Below the pieces are notes generated by a model. It was not told the origin of the DNA. It ran no database searches and worked only from the letters and a program-made list of their open reading frames with translations. Shown piece after piece: positions 1 to 11,445 of a stretch of DNA of 64,000 nt (the stretch's first letter is position 1; every line of letters starts with the position of its first letter). The stretch is from Hydractinia symbiolongicarpus. Lineage: Eukaryota; Cnidaria; Hydrozoa; Anthoathecata; Hydractiniidae. The stretch covers positions 16,902,501-16,966,500 of the forward strand of contig NC_079886.1 in the NCBI RefSeq assembly GCF_029227915.1, given 5' to 3'. The translations under genes and the position numbers were made by a program.

Positions 1-2950
1 ATACTGCATTATATACGCATGCTTTTTTAAAAGAATACTATGATTCTAATTAGGCTGGTTATTGTTCTTATTTTTTGCTCCATTGCTCTAAACAATAGAC
101 CTATTTTTTTTAAATTAAAATCCCAGCCTGAGAAGAGCGTGCAATATAAAACTTATATGTTTGAAAACAGAAGATTTCTTGTCTTTTGTATAACTGAAAA
201 TTTTTTCACATCTTGATTACAGACAATTTCTTATTTCAAACCAATCTAAACACAGGGTTTTTTCTTTCAAATATGACATGAATTTAAAATTTTGACAAAC
301 TTAAGAAGTAGCTTTTAGTGACATTCTTTATAAAACGTTTTTTGCAAGTTTCTTTCATAATAAAATTATCCAGCATCCTTCTAAATGCTTACCCTTAGGG
401 CCACTTGATTTTTAATTTAATTGAAAATCAAATGGCCCTAATGTCAGGTATAATTGAAAAATATAGAACTAGTAGCTAGCAATTAAAAATATAATGTACG
501 TTCGGATGTTTATATCAAGCCTTTGTATTTGTTATTTGCTACCACCTTCACTGATAACAACTTTCTCTAGCACCAAAGCAACCCTAAAGCTTGGTTCCCA
601 CTGTGCTGGTTTAACTTGGGTTTAAATATAAAACCTAAAAGGTTTTAAATGTGTTTTAAAAATTAAATAAATCCTGAGCATTCCCACTGTGTTTTAAAAG
701 CAAAAACATGTAGCGTTTCTCTCTTGGTAGCCTTTGTGTGATTTATCAAAAATCACTGGATATTGGCGAATAAGTTCGCTAAGATTCTCTTCCTGTACCA
801 AAGTCAGTTTTTTTTCTGCCATTTTTTATTCTCTTTTCTGTCTTAACGTGAAAATTCGCAAAATGTGCCCTAAAATCGTTGAAAACTCCTTCGGCATTTG
901 TCGGCGCCTTTGAACTATAAACCACAATATCAAAATTTTTTGATCAAGGTTTTTTTATCTGTGGTTTAATCCTACTCGGTCCGGGAGTGGGGGCGGATTC
1001 CGCCCCCCCCTCCCTGACGGTTTTTTTAAATAACTCCTTATTGCTATGTTATATGGCTATGAAACTTACTGAGTTTCAATATTTATCTATTAGACACCTG
1101 CATGCCAAATTTTTTGTTCCCATACCTTTCAGTGGCTTTGATATTGGCTATTACTCGAAACTACCCCTAAATATCTCTATGAAATCCTTATAATGGGGAA
1201 AATTTAATAACTTCTGTTAGGATTTTCCTTAGAACTTGAAACTAGCAACACAACTTTGTTTTATTTAGAAGGATCATTTTGCAAAACTTGGACACGGGAT
1301 TAATCCGATTTCCCGATTTTGTCAGATTTTACCCGAAAATCGGAAAAACCCGGATTTTCGGGCAATTTTTGGCAATTTTTTTTGCGATTCACGTAAAAAT
1401 TGGAAAATATGTTAACTAACTTTTATTTACCTTTCAGAAACTTTAAACAGAATGCAAAAATTCGCTCTGAAACAAAAGTAATTAAACTTTAAGCAGATAG
1501 TTGCATTTTTAACAAATTTAAAGCTTCTGATGACGTCACGGAAAATGTGCTGACGCAAGTAAAAATATATTGCTGCTATTTTGTTCCTTTTATGGAGGTA
1601 CTACAAGCATGCCAAGTTTGATTCAATTTGAACGACCCTATCAAAAGTTATTGAAGGGGAGGGGGGCGGATTCCGCTCCCCCCGGTCATAATACATTCGA
1701 AAAACCCTGGACTGGATAGGGTTAAATAGGTTTTGTGCCGAAAATATTAAAACGCGAACACGTTCCCATTATGCTTTAACTTTAAAATCTTATTTGAAAC
1801 ATACTTAAAACACACTTAAACCACAGTGTGAATCGAGCTTAACGGAACTTTTTTGAAGAAAATTATCAACAAATTTAGCCGTAAAAATCTACTTAAAATT
1901 GAAGGAGAAAAGTTAGTCACGGCGCTATAACATAAAAACTTTTGGAGGGAAATGGAAAATTTAAATCAAGGCTAAAATAAAGCTCCATGGAGCACTGTAT
2001 TAGAAAAAAACTTACTAAATTTTTTAATCTAGTGAAATTTGAGAATTGAGTCATTCCGCCTAGGGGCATAGTTAAAGTAGAACATTTAACCGACATTTTT
2101 GCACGTAATTTTTTTAATTTTGATACTTTTAAATCACTATGACAAACAAGTTTTTATATACTCCAGTAAGAAATTTACCGTTATAAAACAAACGGGCGGT
2201 AAAAAGGGCGTTAAAATTACAAAAAAAGGAAATAAGTACAATTGGAATAAAAGTTAAGGTAAGAGTTTCGTTATGCTTTTTCGTCTCAAGATAGCCTAGT
2301 TAATTAAAGGCGGGACGAGATTTACAGGATTCCACCCTCATCAATAATTACACTACTAAAAATTTGTGTTTATGTGGAGAATTTTTGTTCCGTCCCAGTT
2401 TATATTATTAGCTTACACGACAAAAGAAAGAAAAACACAAAATAATTTTTTCATATTGCTAATATGGCTACAAAGTTATAAAAACAAAAAAAACAACAAA
2501 ATCAACCACAATAAATAAAAAAACAAAATATTTGTTAAACTTGCTTACCTTAATTAAAATGTTGTTCTCGTGTTAATTTTCGTGCTTCCACCACCACAAG
2601 AGGTATCGTGAGAAATGTCTTAACGTGTAATTGTTTTTATAGCCTTTGATATTCTAAATTTAGCCTTCTCAGAAGGTTAAAACGATAGTACAAAAAGTAA
2701 TTTCCCCGAAGCACAATTAAAAAAATGTGGTTTTCCTTGCGTTTTTTTTTATGATAAATCTTAAACACAAGGGTCTATTCTCACATGACAAAAAAAACCT
2801 AGGACAAAAACTAGAAATGAATAAATAAACAAACAAAATAAGTACAAAAATCAACAACGAGCGAGCAAAAAATGCTATTTACATTTACTGTATGTATTTA
2901 TTTTCTCTTCAGGTTTTTTCCGGCAATGAAGCAAGGGAACTCCTGTATTG
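1..2950. other. gene-free AT-rich region with dispersed repeats
   Basis: I see no convincing coding region. Two GC-rich palindromic patches, around 989-1007 and 1661-1684, share the core GGGGGCGGATTCCG in an otherwise AT-rich stretch and look like pieces of one repeat family. A segment near 1525-1560 with TGATGACGTCAC recurs in inverted orientation near 20045-20080. The short open frame at 987-1193 runs through the first GC patch and is probably chance. Confidence 0.6.
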
Positions 2951-3226
2951 TACAGGACCACATTGTACACGCTTTTCGAACAAACAAAAATTAATTGTGA
3001 GAAAAAAAACAAACAGTAAAAAACAATGAGCTACGTTGCACGCAAAGATCAAGAACTTTTTTTTACTTGTTAGAACCTAAGAACGTTCTCGGACTGATTT
3101 TCGAATTGATTTCCTTAGGAAATAACATAACAAAATAATGTACTTTTAGTTAAAAATTATTTCTGAACATTTTTTTTTGTACAGGCAAGGTCCTATAAAA
3201 ATGACCTGTGTCTGTTCGTCCATGCG
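2951..3226 (+). repeat. direct repeat copy A flanking the DNA transposon
   Basis: This ~275-bp segment begins TACAGGACCACATTGTACAC and ends at ...CTGTTCGTCCATGCG. It is nearly the same as 12987-13262 on the other side of the transposon. Copy A has an extra ~11 bp near 2980 and lacks ~10 bp of a palindrome that copy B keeps. The two copies could be neighbouring units of a tandem repeat that the transposon entered, or parts of a larger element. Confidence 0.8.
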
Positions 3227-3228
3227 TA

Positions 3229-3257
3229 CGATGGCCCTCAGGTGTCACTTCACTTCT
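3229..3257 (+). repeat. left terminal inverted repeat of DNA transposon
   Basis: The 29 bases match the reverse complement of 12956-12984 without mismatch. The adjoining ~250 bp contains several copies of TTCCCTTCA or its complement, as does the right end. Confidence 0.85.
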
Positions 3258-4899
3258 GTATATTTTTTTATTATTCTTCATCGTTTTTCAGTTCCCTTCT
3301 GAATTTTTCAATAATTTTGCCATTTCCCTTCAGGATTTTTGGGATTTTCCCTTCAGGGTTTTTCTATGGCACACATTTTGTGACCTTCTGCATATTTAAA
3401 AAGTGGTGAAGGGAATTTTTTTAGTTGACCTTCGCTATTTGAAAAAACAGTGAAGGGAAATTTTTGATTAGCGTACCAGAGGTCTCTATCTGTGTGACAC
3501 GTTGTTGACGAAGTGTTGTTCGGTGAGTCATCAAATTTTTACACCTACTGTTTTTTGTCTTTGTTAATTTCATTTCGAAAATCTACACCTCTCTGGGGAG
3601 GAGTCGAAAAAGTTTTTTGTTTGCATCAGCAATAATTGAAGCTAGGAATCAAATATGGCTACCTATTTGCTGTGTGTTAGGAGCGAAAGCGAAAGTTCAG
3701 ACAACAGCCTTGACAGCTTTTTGGTAATTTTTTGCTATCTAGAGTGGTCAGAGCAAAATGAATGGAAACAAAAAAGTTGGGACATATGGCAAAAATATTA
3801 TAAATCAAGGATAACACATGTCTTTTCTAAGATAGATATTGTTAGTTATGGCACACAGTGTACACACAGACCAGACACATAAAAACTTTTACAAGTGTCG
3901 TCATTGAAAAAAAACAAAAAAAAACAAACAAACAATATCAAAGCGATATAAACAAACATGGTTTATAGCTAATATACAGCTTGGTGAATAATTACAGTAA
4001 AAGTTCAATGATTGAATAAAACATTGGTGATATGTTTTACAATTTTTACCATTTTTTAGGATATGGAAAATCTGGTCAAAAGAATCGTGAGGGACGAAAT
4101 GCAGAATAAAGATGACCCTCCAAATAAAATAAAAAACAAACAAACAGAGACTCGACTTGGCAGCCTGTTGAAACGTATTCGTACCTCAAACTCTGCTGAT
4201 GATGTTAAAAAGGAAGGTAAGGAGAAGCATGTTAATGTCAAGTGGAAACGTGCAGATTTGTTAAAAGGTACACACACAACTGTAACGCAAAAACACGGTG
4301 GTGGCCACCGCTTTGTTGTTGTTAATGATTTCGATACTGTTGAATCAATCAAGGAAAAAGCCATCAACCATTATTTTCCTGAAGGAACAAACTTCTTTGG
4401 TGAAAGTCGAAATGATTGTGAAATTACCATTAGAGATGCATCTGGTGTTGCGATTGACGAATCACTAACCCTCAAGGACTGCTTGAAAAATCGAGGTGTC
4501 TATATAAGTAAATTTTACTTTGTTTTACACACAAAATATGGTTATTTTGATTCAACCGTATTCGAAACAGATGTGTGTTCTGTATGTTTTTGTCAAATGG
4601 TTGGTGGGATATGTAGAATCTGTTATCCTTCTGTATATCAGACAATAAGAAACATTGATCCATTAGCAGCATCAACCTCAATTCCCTCATCCAATGACAT
4701 AGTATTTTCATCGTCTGTAGAACAAAGTTCAATAATTGAAGCTGATCATGAACCTTCATCTGACCACCAAGGTTATTTTGGTAGTTCAAATGATCTCTTT
4801 CAAAATTCTGATCACCAACAAGATGATCTTTTGAATACAGATTCTGGCACTTCGCAGCATGAACCAACCGCACCTACACCAACTAACGAAGCACCAGTT

Positions 4900-5085
4900 A
4901 CAGAAGTGCCAGCCGTACATGCATCAACATCAACCACAGAAGCACCAGCCGCACATGCATCAACCACAGAAACACCAGTCGTACATGCATCGACTACAGA
5001 AGCACCAGTTGTACATGCATCAACCACAGAAACACCAGTCGTACATGCATCAACCACAGAAACACAAGCCGTACATGCACCAACC
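4900..5085 (+). repeat. 30-bp coding minisatellite (TTEAPVVHAS repeats)
   Basis: About six units occur, the first of 36 bp and the others of 30 bp, each encoding a ten-residue repeat of the form TTE(A/T)P(V/A)VHAS. It sits between the Cys cluster and the HECT-like domain and keeps the frame. It is probably a flexible Thr/Ala/Pro-rich linker. Confidence 0.9.
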
Positions 5086-5941
5086 ATTGACCTCACAGAG
5101 AGTGACATAGAAAAGGAAGTTATTGTTCACCGTACAAATATTCGAGCTGATATGGTGGAAGCATTCAAAACAATAACAGTACCTCAAAAAATCAAGTTTG
5201 TTGTTATAGATGCACGAGGAGAAAAAGAAACTGGTATTGGCATAGGGGTTGATCGTGATATATATTCTTCTGTTTGGCAGGACATATTAGATGGATTGTG
5301 TGTAGGACATACAGAGCGTGTTCCATTTGTACGACATGATTTTTATTTAGATGAATGGAGTTCTATTGCTACGATATTGGTGAAAGGGTATTATGACACA
5401 AAGTATTTTCCTATGCAACTATGCAAGGCTTTTATTATGTATTGTTTGTTTGGTAATGTTCAAAATGACAATCTAATTCAATCTTTTTTGAATTATTTGA
5501 CTCCAATGGAGTCGAAGATTGTTGATGATGCCCTCCATGAAAAAAACAATGGTTTATTTGAAGATGAAGAATTCCTGGATATTTTGGATCGATTTAATTG
5601 TAAAAGCCGTGTTACCATAATGAATGTGTATGGTGTGATATTAGAGATCGCACGTCAAGAATTGATACAACGACCATATCTTATGGTTTGCTCTTGGACA
5701 AAGTCAATGAATGTTTTAAGAGATTTTCAGGAATTTAGCACTTTCAATGACATCAATTTGTTTTACAAAAAAATACTTCCAACTAATCGTAAAGTTGTTA
5801 AAATACTCAACGCTGAACCAAAAAATGCAGCTGAGAGGGAATGTTTTGATTACCTGAAGCAGTTTATCCGTGGGTTGGATGAAATCGGACTTAAAACGTT
5901 CCTAAGATTTTGTACAGGTTCAGATGTATTGTTGGTAGAAA

Positions 5942-6200
5942 AATTCACCAAATTAAACAAGCACAGTGCAGTTTGATTAGAATTATTTTCCCCTATAGGT
6001 TACCCACCCTGGCAAGAGTTCATGTGAGATCGGCCCGGCCCCCCGAATATCCTACTTCCAAGCATGGTATTTAACCGTATATCATAAAACACCACCATAG
6101 GGAGGGTGTGGTGGGCACATGAACTCTTGCCAGGGTGGGGAACCTATAGGGGAAAATAATTCTAATCAAACTGCACTGTGCTTGTTTAATTTGGTGAATT
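5942..6200. repeat. 85-bp-arm palindrome with diverged DIRS ends
   Basis: Left arm 5942-6026 and right arm 6116-6200 are reverse complements with one mismatch, around an 89-bp centre. The outer 39 bases of each arm are not DIRS sequence. The inner part (from 5981) is a diverged copy of the DIRS terminal repeat (AATTATTTTCCCC...CACCCTGGCAAGA). Bases 6026-6052 in the left half are the exact reverse complement of 10639-10665, the inner side of the DIRS right end. It looks like a head-to-head pair of DIRS ends, either a deleted copy or a circle-junction product. Confidence 0.85.
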
Positions 6201-6246
6201 ATTTTCCCCACTCGGTTCCGGCACCCTGGCAAGAATCCATATGAGA
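6197..6246 (+). repeat. DIRS inverted terminal repeat, recombinase side
   Basis: The 50 bases beginning AATTATTTTCCCCACTCGG are the exact reverse complement of 10662-10711. The 5' four bases overlap the right arm of the neighbouring palindrome. Confidence 0.9.
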
Positions 6247-6393
6247 CTTCAAAGCTAGGTTAAATACCAGTAAAGGGTATATTAAAACAACAATATACAA
6301 GACTCACTAAATGGTGAAATCATAACACAAAATATATGTACATCACAAAAAATTAAACCACCACTCTATATCATACACATAAATAAAGTTTAA

Positions 6394-7347
6394 TCAAATG
6401 TTGGATTTCATCAAAATATGCTGTCCAAAATTGGTCGTAACAGGCTTATTGTAAAACCTTGCAAAAGTGCTACCATTGGACCAACCCGCCGCTTTTCCAA
6501 TATCTAAAAGAGACAAACCAGTTTGTTTTGATTTTGATGTAGAAGCAGCACGAGTTGAGTGTGCCTTAAAAACATTTGTGTCCAGCCCTGCAGCTTGCAA
6601 CATTTTACAGGTCCACCTAGCAATAGTTGCAGATGTTACAGCTTTGTGGGGTTAAACATAACTTATGAAAAGCCTTTTCTCATTGTTGCGTAGACTATTA
6701 GTTCTAGCAAAGTATTCTGTAAGGTTTTGCACAACACAGACTTTCCTGTTAGTGGGATATGCAAGAAATTCCAATGGTTTCTGGTGATTTTTCGGTCTAC
6801 TTTGTTTAAGTAAACTGTGAATAAAGAAGACACATTTTTCATTTTCCTGATGCAAACTATCTAAAGATAAAACACTGAGTGTCTGTGATCGTTGACCACT
6901 AAGAACACACATCAAGACAGCTAAACGTTGCGTTAATAATTGTAAAGATAACTCTTCTGGTGGTGGCAAAGAGTCAAGGTACCTCAACACGACATCCACA
7001 TCAAAAGTGATTGTATATCGAGGAAAAGTTGGTCGTTCCTTGAAAATGCCACGCAATAAACGTTTGATTATAGGTTGGTTGCCAAACGTTATCCCATGGT
7101 CAGGTTTGAGTATAGATGATAGAGCAGATCTGGCTGTATTCAAAGCAGAGTATTCTAACTTGGTGGAGTAAAATAACTCAGCTAAAAATTCTGCACCTGC
7201 AACTGTAGGAGCTGAGGTTGGATCAAGGTTTTTGGTGCTGCAATATTCAAGCCATTTCTTGATATAAGGTGCATATTGCTTCCTTGTTCCGGAAGTCCAT
7301 GATTTAATAAGCAAAGACTTTACCTTGTCAGAAACATCAAATTGCAC
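6394..7347 (-). pseudogene. DIRS tyrosine recombinase, one nonsense break
   Basis: The reading frame runs from about 7347 to a TAA at 6652-6654 and continues in the same frame to a stop at 6394-6396. The N-terminal part has a core-binding-like helical domain (SGTRKQYAPYIKKWLEYC). The catalytic part shows GQRSQTL (first Arg), PHKAV just after the stop, HSTRAAS (His-x-x-Arg), GW and FARFYNKP (the nucleophilic Tyr). The stop probably arose from a Lys codon before PHKAV. In an intact element this enzyme would join a circular DNA copy to the target. Confidence 0.85.
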
Positions 7348-7613
7348 AATCAGGTTCGAATCAACACTGCAAGAAGCTCCAGGCTCTTGTGTAGTGGATG
7401 AAGTAACGACGGTTGATTTGGAAGAAATAGCTGCTCCCTAGAAGGTAAAATTACATAAGGATTTTTAACAGCAACCTGGAGAAGTAATGGATACCATAAT
7501 TGGTTTGGCCAATTTGGCACAACAATCAAGCCTTCAATTTTGTCCTGAATTGCTTTTTGAACAACTGCACCTACACAGGCGAAAGGCGGAAAGCAATAGA
7601 CTTTTTGACCATG

Positions 7614-9189
7614 CTAATTAATAGTGAAAGCATTTACATGTGTAGTACAAGGGTCTGGTCTATATGAAACAAATGTAGCCAGTTGAGTATTGATTCTACT
7701 CGCAAATAAATCAATATCAGGGAAAAATTGAAAGTGTGAAACAATGTCCAGAAAGATCTTTTCACTCAATTTCCATTCTGTTTTAATTTCATGCTTCCTA
7801 GATTCTGCATCAGCTTCTACATTAAAAAGCCCTGGAATGTGTGAGATAGTAAGCCAGTTGTCATGTCTAATGGCCCAATCCCAAATATGCTTGACAGCAA
7901 TGTCACAAGGGATAGAACGACAACTACCCATGTTGGTTATGCAATGTACAGCTGTTGTATTATCACACAATACTTTGATGTGGGTGTTGAAAACTGAGTC
8001 ACATAATGACCTCAGTCCAAAAAGAATAGCTTTCAGCTCTAATACATTTATATGCAACTTCTGAGAATAAGCCACCAGTTTGTGAGTTAGAACATACTGC
8101 ACCCCACCCAAGCTTAGAAGCATCAGTGGAAATAGTCATAGTGGGGTTACCAAATGAGATAGGACTGTATGATGAGGTAATATTGTCACACCACCACTGT
8201 ATATCTGCTATTGCATTAGCAGACAAAGTAGTGTATGAATCAAAATTGCCATAGTTGTTTCTTAATGAGTCTATCTTCAGACGTTCTAAATCTCTATAAT
8301 GAAGTTTTCCAAATAACACAGCATGAAAGCTAGAGCTGAAGATACCAAGAAGTTGGGCAATTTCCCTTAGACTAACTTTGTGAGTAGCAGACAGAAGTTT
8401 TTGACAATATTCCTTGGTTCTTTTCTTTTTTGAGTCAGTTAAATACACTCTCATATTGACTGAATCGATGATTGAACCGAGGTATTCTAAGGTTTGAGTG
8501 GGGAGAAAATGTGATTTATCAGGATGTACAGAAAATCCCAATTCTCCTAATAAAGATACAATACTCTTTATGTTTACAAAGCAGCCGTTGTCAGATTTGT
8601 GCATGGTAATAAGGTCATCAATATAACCTGAAACCAAGCACTGGGATGATCTTAAGACAGCAAGAGGTGGTTTAAGAAGCTTCGTAAATTTTCGTGGTCC
8701 AGAACACAAACCGTTAGGGAGACAAGTGAACTGGTATAACACACCATCATAATAAAACTTTAAGAATTTTTGATATTCGTCATCTATATGAACAGAGTAG
8801 TAAGCATCTTTAATATCAATTTTTGCCATAAAGCAGTTTTTTGTAACTAATTTCAAAACTGAAGAAATTGTGTCCATTTTAAAATGTATATATGGCATAT
8901 AACTATTAAGCTTTTTTAAATTCAAAATAAGTCTGAATGAACCACCAGGCTTTGGAGTGAGAAAAATAGGAGATATAAACTCTCCAGCTACATGATAACT
9001 TTGTTTGATTACTCCTTTTTTAAGTAACCTGGTGATCTCTGATTTGATAAATACGTTTTCATCAGCAGAGAAAGAACAGTTCATGCTTTCAGCATTACCA
9101 GGTTCAGGTGGTTCCTCAAATTCTATTTTTAGACCAGAAACGGTTGACAACACCTCATGGTCTGATGTCAATTCTTTCCATGCAGGCAA
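7614..9189 (-). pseudogene. DIRS reverse transcriptase/RNase H, frameshifted
   Basis: The reverse transcriptase reads from 9189 (frame open to about 9258) and shows GGSFRLILNLKKLN, FMAKIDIKDAYYSV and the YIDD catalytic motif. RNase H begins at TDASKLGWGAVCS. Near 8055-8070, after TGGLFSE, the homologous frame shifts, and the continuation SQKLHINVLELKAILFGL reads on in another frame to a TAG at 7614-7616. The sequence beyond that TAG (HGQKVYCFPPF, to about 7440) still resembles the family, so the TAG probably replaces a Trp codon. Confidence 0.85.
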
Positions 9190-9284
9190 ACATCTAGAAA
9201 TAGCACCTGCCTGAGAATTTTTAACATTTTTAGCTAACTTAGTTTTAAGGTTTGATATATATGTACTTACATTGAGGGCAGCAG

Positions 9285-10424
9285 TTATTTCCTGCTTCTG
9301 TTGAAGGGCTTCCGATGACTTTGTTGTGGTTTCTTGCCCTTCTCTAAAAAATTCTGGTTATCTTTCCTGAATGTTGTCGTTGAGCTAGGGATTTTACTAA
9401 ACCTTCCAACATAAGGATATGATTGATATTTCCTGCTATTGTTGTGGCTATATGTACTGGATGAGGACAAGGCAAGCTTTGAGGCTTCCTGGGCTTCTCT
9501 CATACCCTTTTGTAAATCATCCCCAAGCAGAAATTCATTGCATGGTCTACTGGGGTTACATAGATCCCGGTATTGAGGGTTCAAAGAGATGCGAACATTT
9601 TGTTTTCTTTTATTATTTAGGTCTGTATTGACTGACCCGAGTAATGTTATTGCATCAAGACAATTCATGACAACATCCTTCGAATTCAAGGGCTTTTTCC
9701 CTTCATCAGACTGTAAAACCTTTTCAACCACCTCTATAATGGCTGATGTTGCACTCAACAGTGTTTGCTGTGTGTTGTACAAATTTCTCTCATTACGTTT
9801 TTGAAATTCTGAAAAACTTTTGAGATTAAAAATGCATTTGTTCATCTTTGGCACAGCCATTTTAGTACAGTTTTTAGGAAGCAAGTGCCTTTTCCCTATC
9901 TTCTTTTTTACCTCTGGAATAAGACATTTTTCCAGGAAATGAGATGTAACTCTAGTGGCAACATTTTCTTTGATTTTTTCACCAAGGTCTAATGATTGTG
10001 GCATTTCATTATCCACTTGTAAGAGGATGTCTTCTGCAACATCCAAATCACGGTAGCGTTTGCCACCATGTTTATTTGGAGTAAATAAATCTGACATATT
10101 ATCTCCAGGGATAGTGTTCTCAAGGGAATGCCTTGGTAAGTTATTTTCATCATTGTTGTCATTATCATGCTCAGAAGAAGTATCTCCTGGTATATTATCC
10201 TCGTCATCAACAAGACGGTATTTGTCAGCATGGACAGACAGGGAATCGTCAGATGGAGGCAGTGGTCTCCTCTTTTGTCCATGCAGTAAAGGAGAGAACT
10301 CTTTTCTTATTGCACTGAGTACATCTGCAATAATTGCTTGTCTCATATCGTTGTCTGTGCCTTCGACATTTGTTGTATTAGGAGAAGTAACTGTAGTATC
10401 ATTTGCATTTGAATTTTCAGCCAT
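9285..10424 (-). CDS. DIRS gag-like ORF1
   Basis: An open frame of 379 codons lies at the 5' end of the DIRS element on the minus strand. The N-terminal half is acidic and Asp/Asn-rich (DDEDNIPGDTSSEHDNDN), and the C-terminus is basic with Ser/Lys/Arg (QQSHRKPFNRSRK), as expected for a nucleic-acid-binding gag-like protein. There is no zinc knuckle. Assignment rests mainly on position before the RT and on composition. It appears unbroken although the two other ORFs are not. Confidence 0.75.
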   Translation of the reverse strand: MAENSNANDTTVTSPNTTNVEGTDNDMRQAIIADVLSAIRKEFSPLLHGQKRRPLPPSDDSLSVHADKYRLVDDEDNIPGDTSSEHDNDNNDENNLPRHSLENTIPGDNMSDLFTPNKHGGKRYRDLDVAEDILLQVDNEMPQSLDLGEKIKENVATRVTSHFLEKCLIPEVKKKIGKRHLLPKNCTKMAVPKMNKCIFNLKSFSEFQKRNERNLYNTQQTLLSATSAIIEVVEKVLQSDEGKKPLNSKDVVMNCLDAITLLGSVNTDLNNKRKQNVRISLNPQYRDLCNPSRPCNEFLLGDDLQKGMREAQEASKLALSSSSTYSHNNSRKYQSYPYVGRFSKIPSSTTTFRKDNQNFLEKGKKPQQSHRKPFNRSRK

Positions 10425-10661
10425 GCTTTCAGCTGTATACAGGGACTAAAAACTGTTAAAACTTTCAAAATACAATCACTTGCAAATAAATGATGATATC
10501 AGAAATCTACAAAAAATAAACCACAGTGAACTGTGGTGCAGAAATCCAAGATAAAAGTCAATATAAAACTTATCTTATCTGTTTTTCTTTTTTCGCGTGC
10601 TGCTTGTTTATCGTAGGATTTCGGAAGAACAAGTCAGAGGATATTCGGGGGGCCGGGCCGA

Positions 10662-10711
10662 TCTCATATGGATTCTTGCCAGGGTGCCGGAACCGAGTGG
10701 GGAAAATAATT
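10662..10711 (-). repeat. DIRS inverted terminal repeat, gag side
   Basis: The exact reverse complement of 6197-6246. Just inside it, 10639-10665 carries the GC-rich GGGGGGCCGGGCCGATCTC segment, which recurs inverted at 6026-6052 and may be the internal complementary region that DIRS elements use to form circles. Confidence 0.9.
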
Positions 10712-10874
10712 AAGAGTAGAATTTGTACCGTGTTCAACAGCAGCTAGGCGCCCGATTGCACACACATGTGCACCTATGTTGGAAATGCCTTCCTCGTATT
10801 CTAATTTCTGTGAATTCAGGGCAGAAATGCATAACATCTTATCTGCATCTAGTTGGAGCATGGACATTATATGA

Positions 10875-11445
10875 ATACAAAACATATGGACTTTGAGATT
10901 TTTTGTTATCATTATATGTGTGAAATAACTTGAATATAAGTTTTTTATTTTGTTTATATTTCATGATCAAACGTAAACCGATAGATGAGCATTGAAAATT
11001 TTTAGCATATGTTCTCTCCTAAAATAATGTTGACATACAGTAGGCTCTAGTTCACCTGGTTACTGGTTAACCTGTTTTTTTTTTTGCATTTCAAACTGAG
11101 GTATACTGATGTTCACAGCTATGTATACAGTTAAAAAGAGGATTTATATAGCAGGATACATCTGATATAATATGTTATGTTCTATATGTTGCTTGATAGT
11201 ATGGCACTTTTTGTTTGTATTTTGTTATTCTCAGAGGATCGATAGTTGTGTTGAAAAAATGCTTTGTAACATTGAAGAACATTGAATTTTTCTTTGAAAG
11301 GTATGAAAAATGTCTTTTCAGTAGATATCCTCAGAAAGAACTCCACTTGCTGTGATTAACTGTTGAATAAAAAACATATAATGACACAAAAAACCCGGAC
11401 TTAGAACAAAATAAAGATATACTGAAAAATACTATGTCGAAAATA
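10875..11445. other. spacer between the two transposon genes
   Basis: An AT-rich stretch between the stop of the HECT-like gene (+) and the stop of the transposase (-), so it should contain the 3' untranslated parts of both. I see no further gene. Confidence 0.6.

Larger units (their letters stand above)
6197..10711 (-). mobile_element. DIRS-like tyrosine-recombinase retroelement
   Basis: Perfect 50-bp inverted terminal repeats (6197-6246 and 10662-10711) enclose, read on the minus strand, a gag-like ORF, a reverse transcriptase/RNase H ORF and a tyrosine recombinase. This order and the inverted rather than direct ends define DIRS elements. It lies inside the HECT domain of the host transposon. 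No clear target duplication is seen beyond a shared TT, in keeping with recombinase-mediated insertion. The coding regions carry a frameshift and two in-frame stops, so this copy cannot move by itself. Confidence 0.88.
3655..10874 (+). pseudogene. HECT-type ubiquitin-ligase-like protein of the transposon, split by a DIRS insertion
   Basis: Predicted exon 1 is 3655-3723 (start MATYLLCVRSESESS), the intron is 3724-4059, and exon 2 runs from 4060 to the insertion at about 5945. The frame resumes at 10712 and ends at TGA 10872-10874. Joining the parts gives 2118 bases, exactly 706 codons, which supports the model. From the N-terminus there is a basic region, a possible ubiquitin-like segment, a small Cys cluster (CSVC...CRIC, near 4578-4625), a TEAPVVHAST repeat tract and a HECT-like domain (about 5130 onward, with FCTGSDVL before the break). 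The downstream tail holds RRPIAHTCAPMLEMP, where the Cys is the expected catalytic thioester residue. The interruption therefore separates the catalytic Cys from the rest. Closest in type to G2E3-like HECT proteins, which are often carried by transposons. Its role in transposition is unknown. Confidence 0.8.

Noticed and set aside
4812-5110. Minus- and plus-strand frames over the minisatellite
   Set aside because: A 30-bp repeat keeps several frames open at once; only the HECT-like frame extends on both sides.
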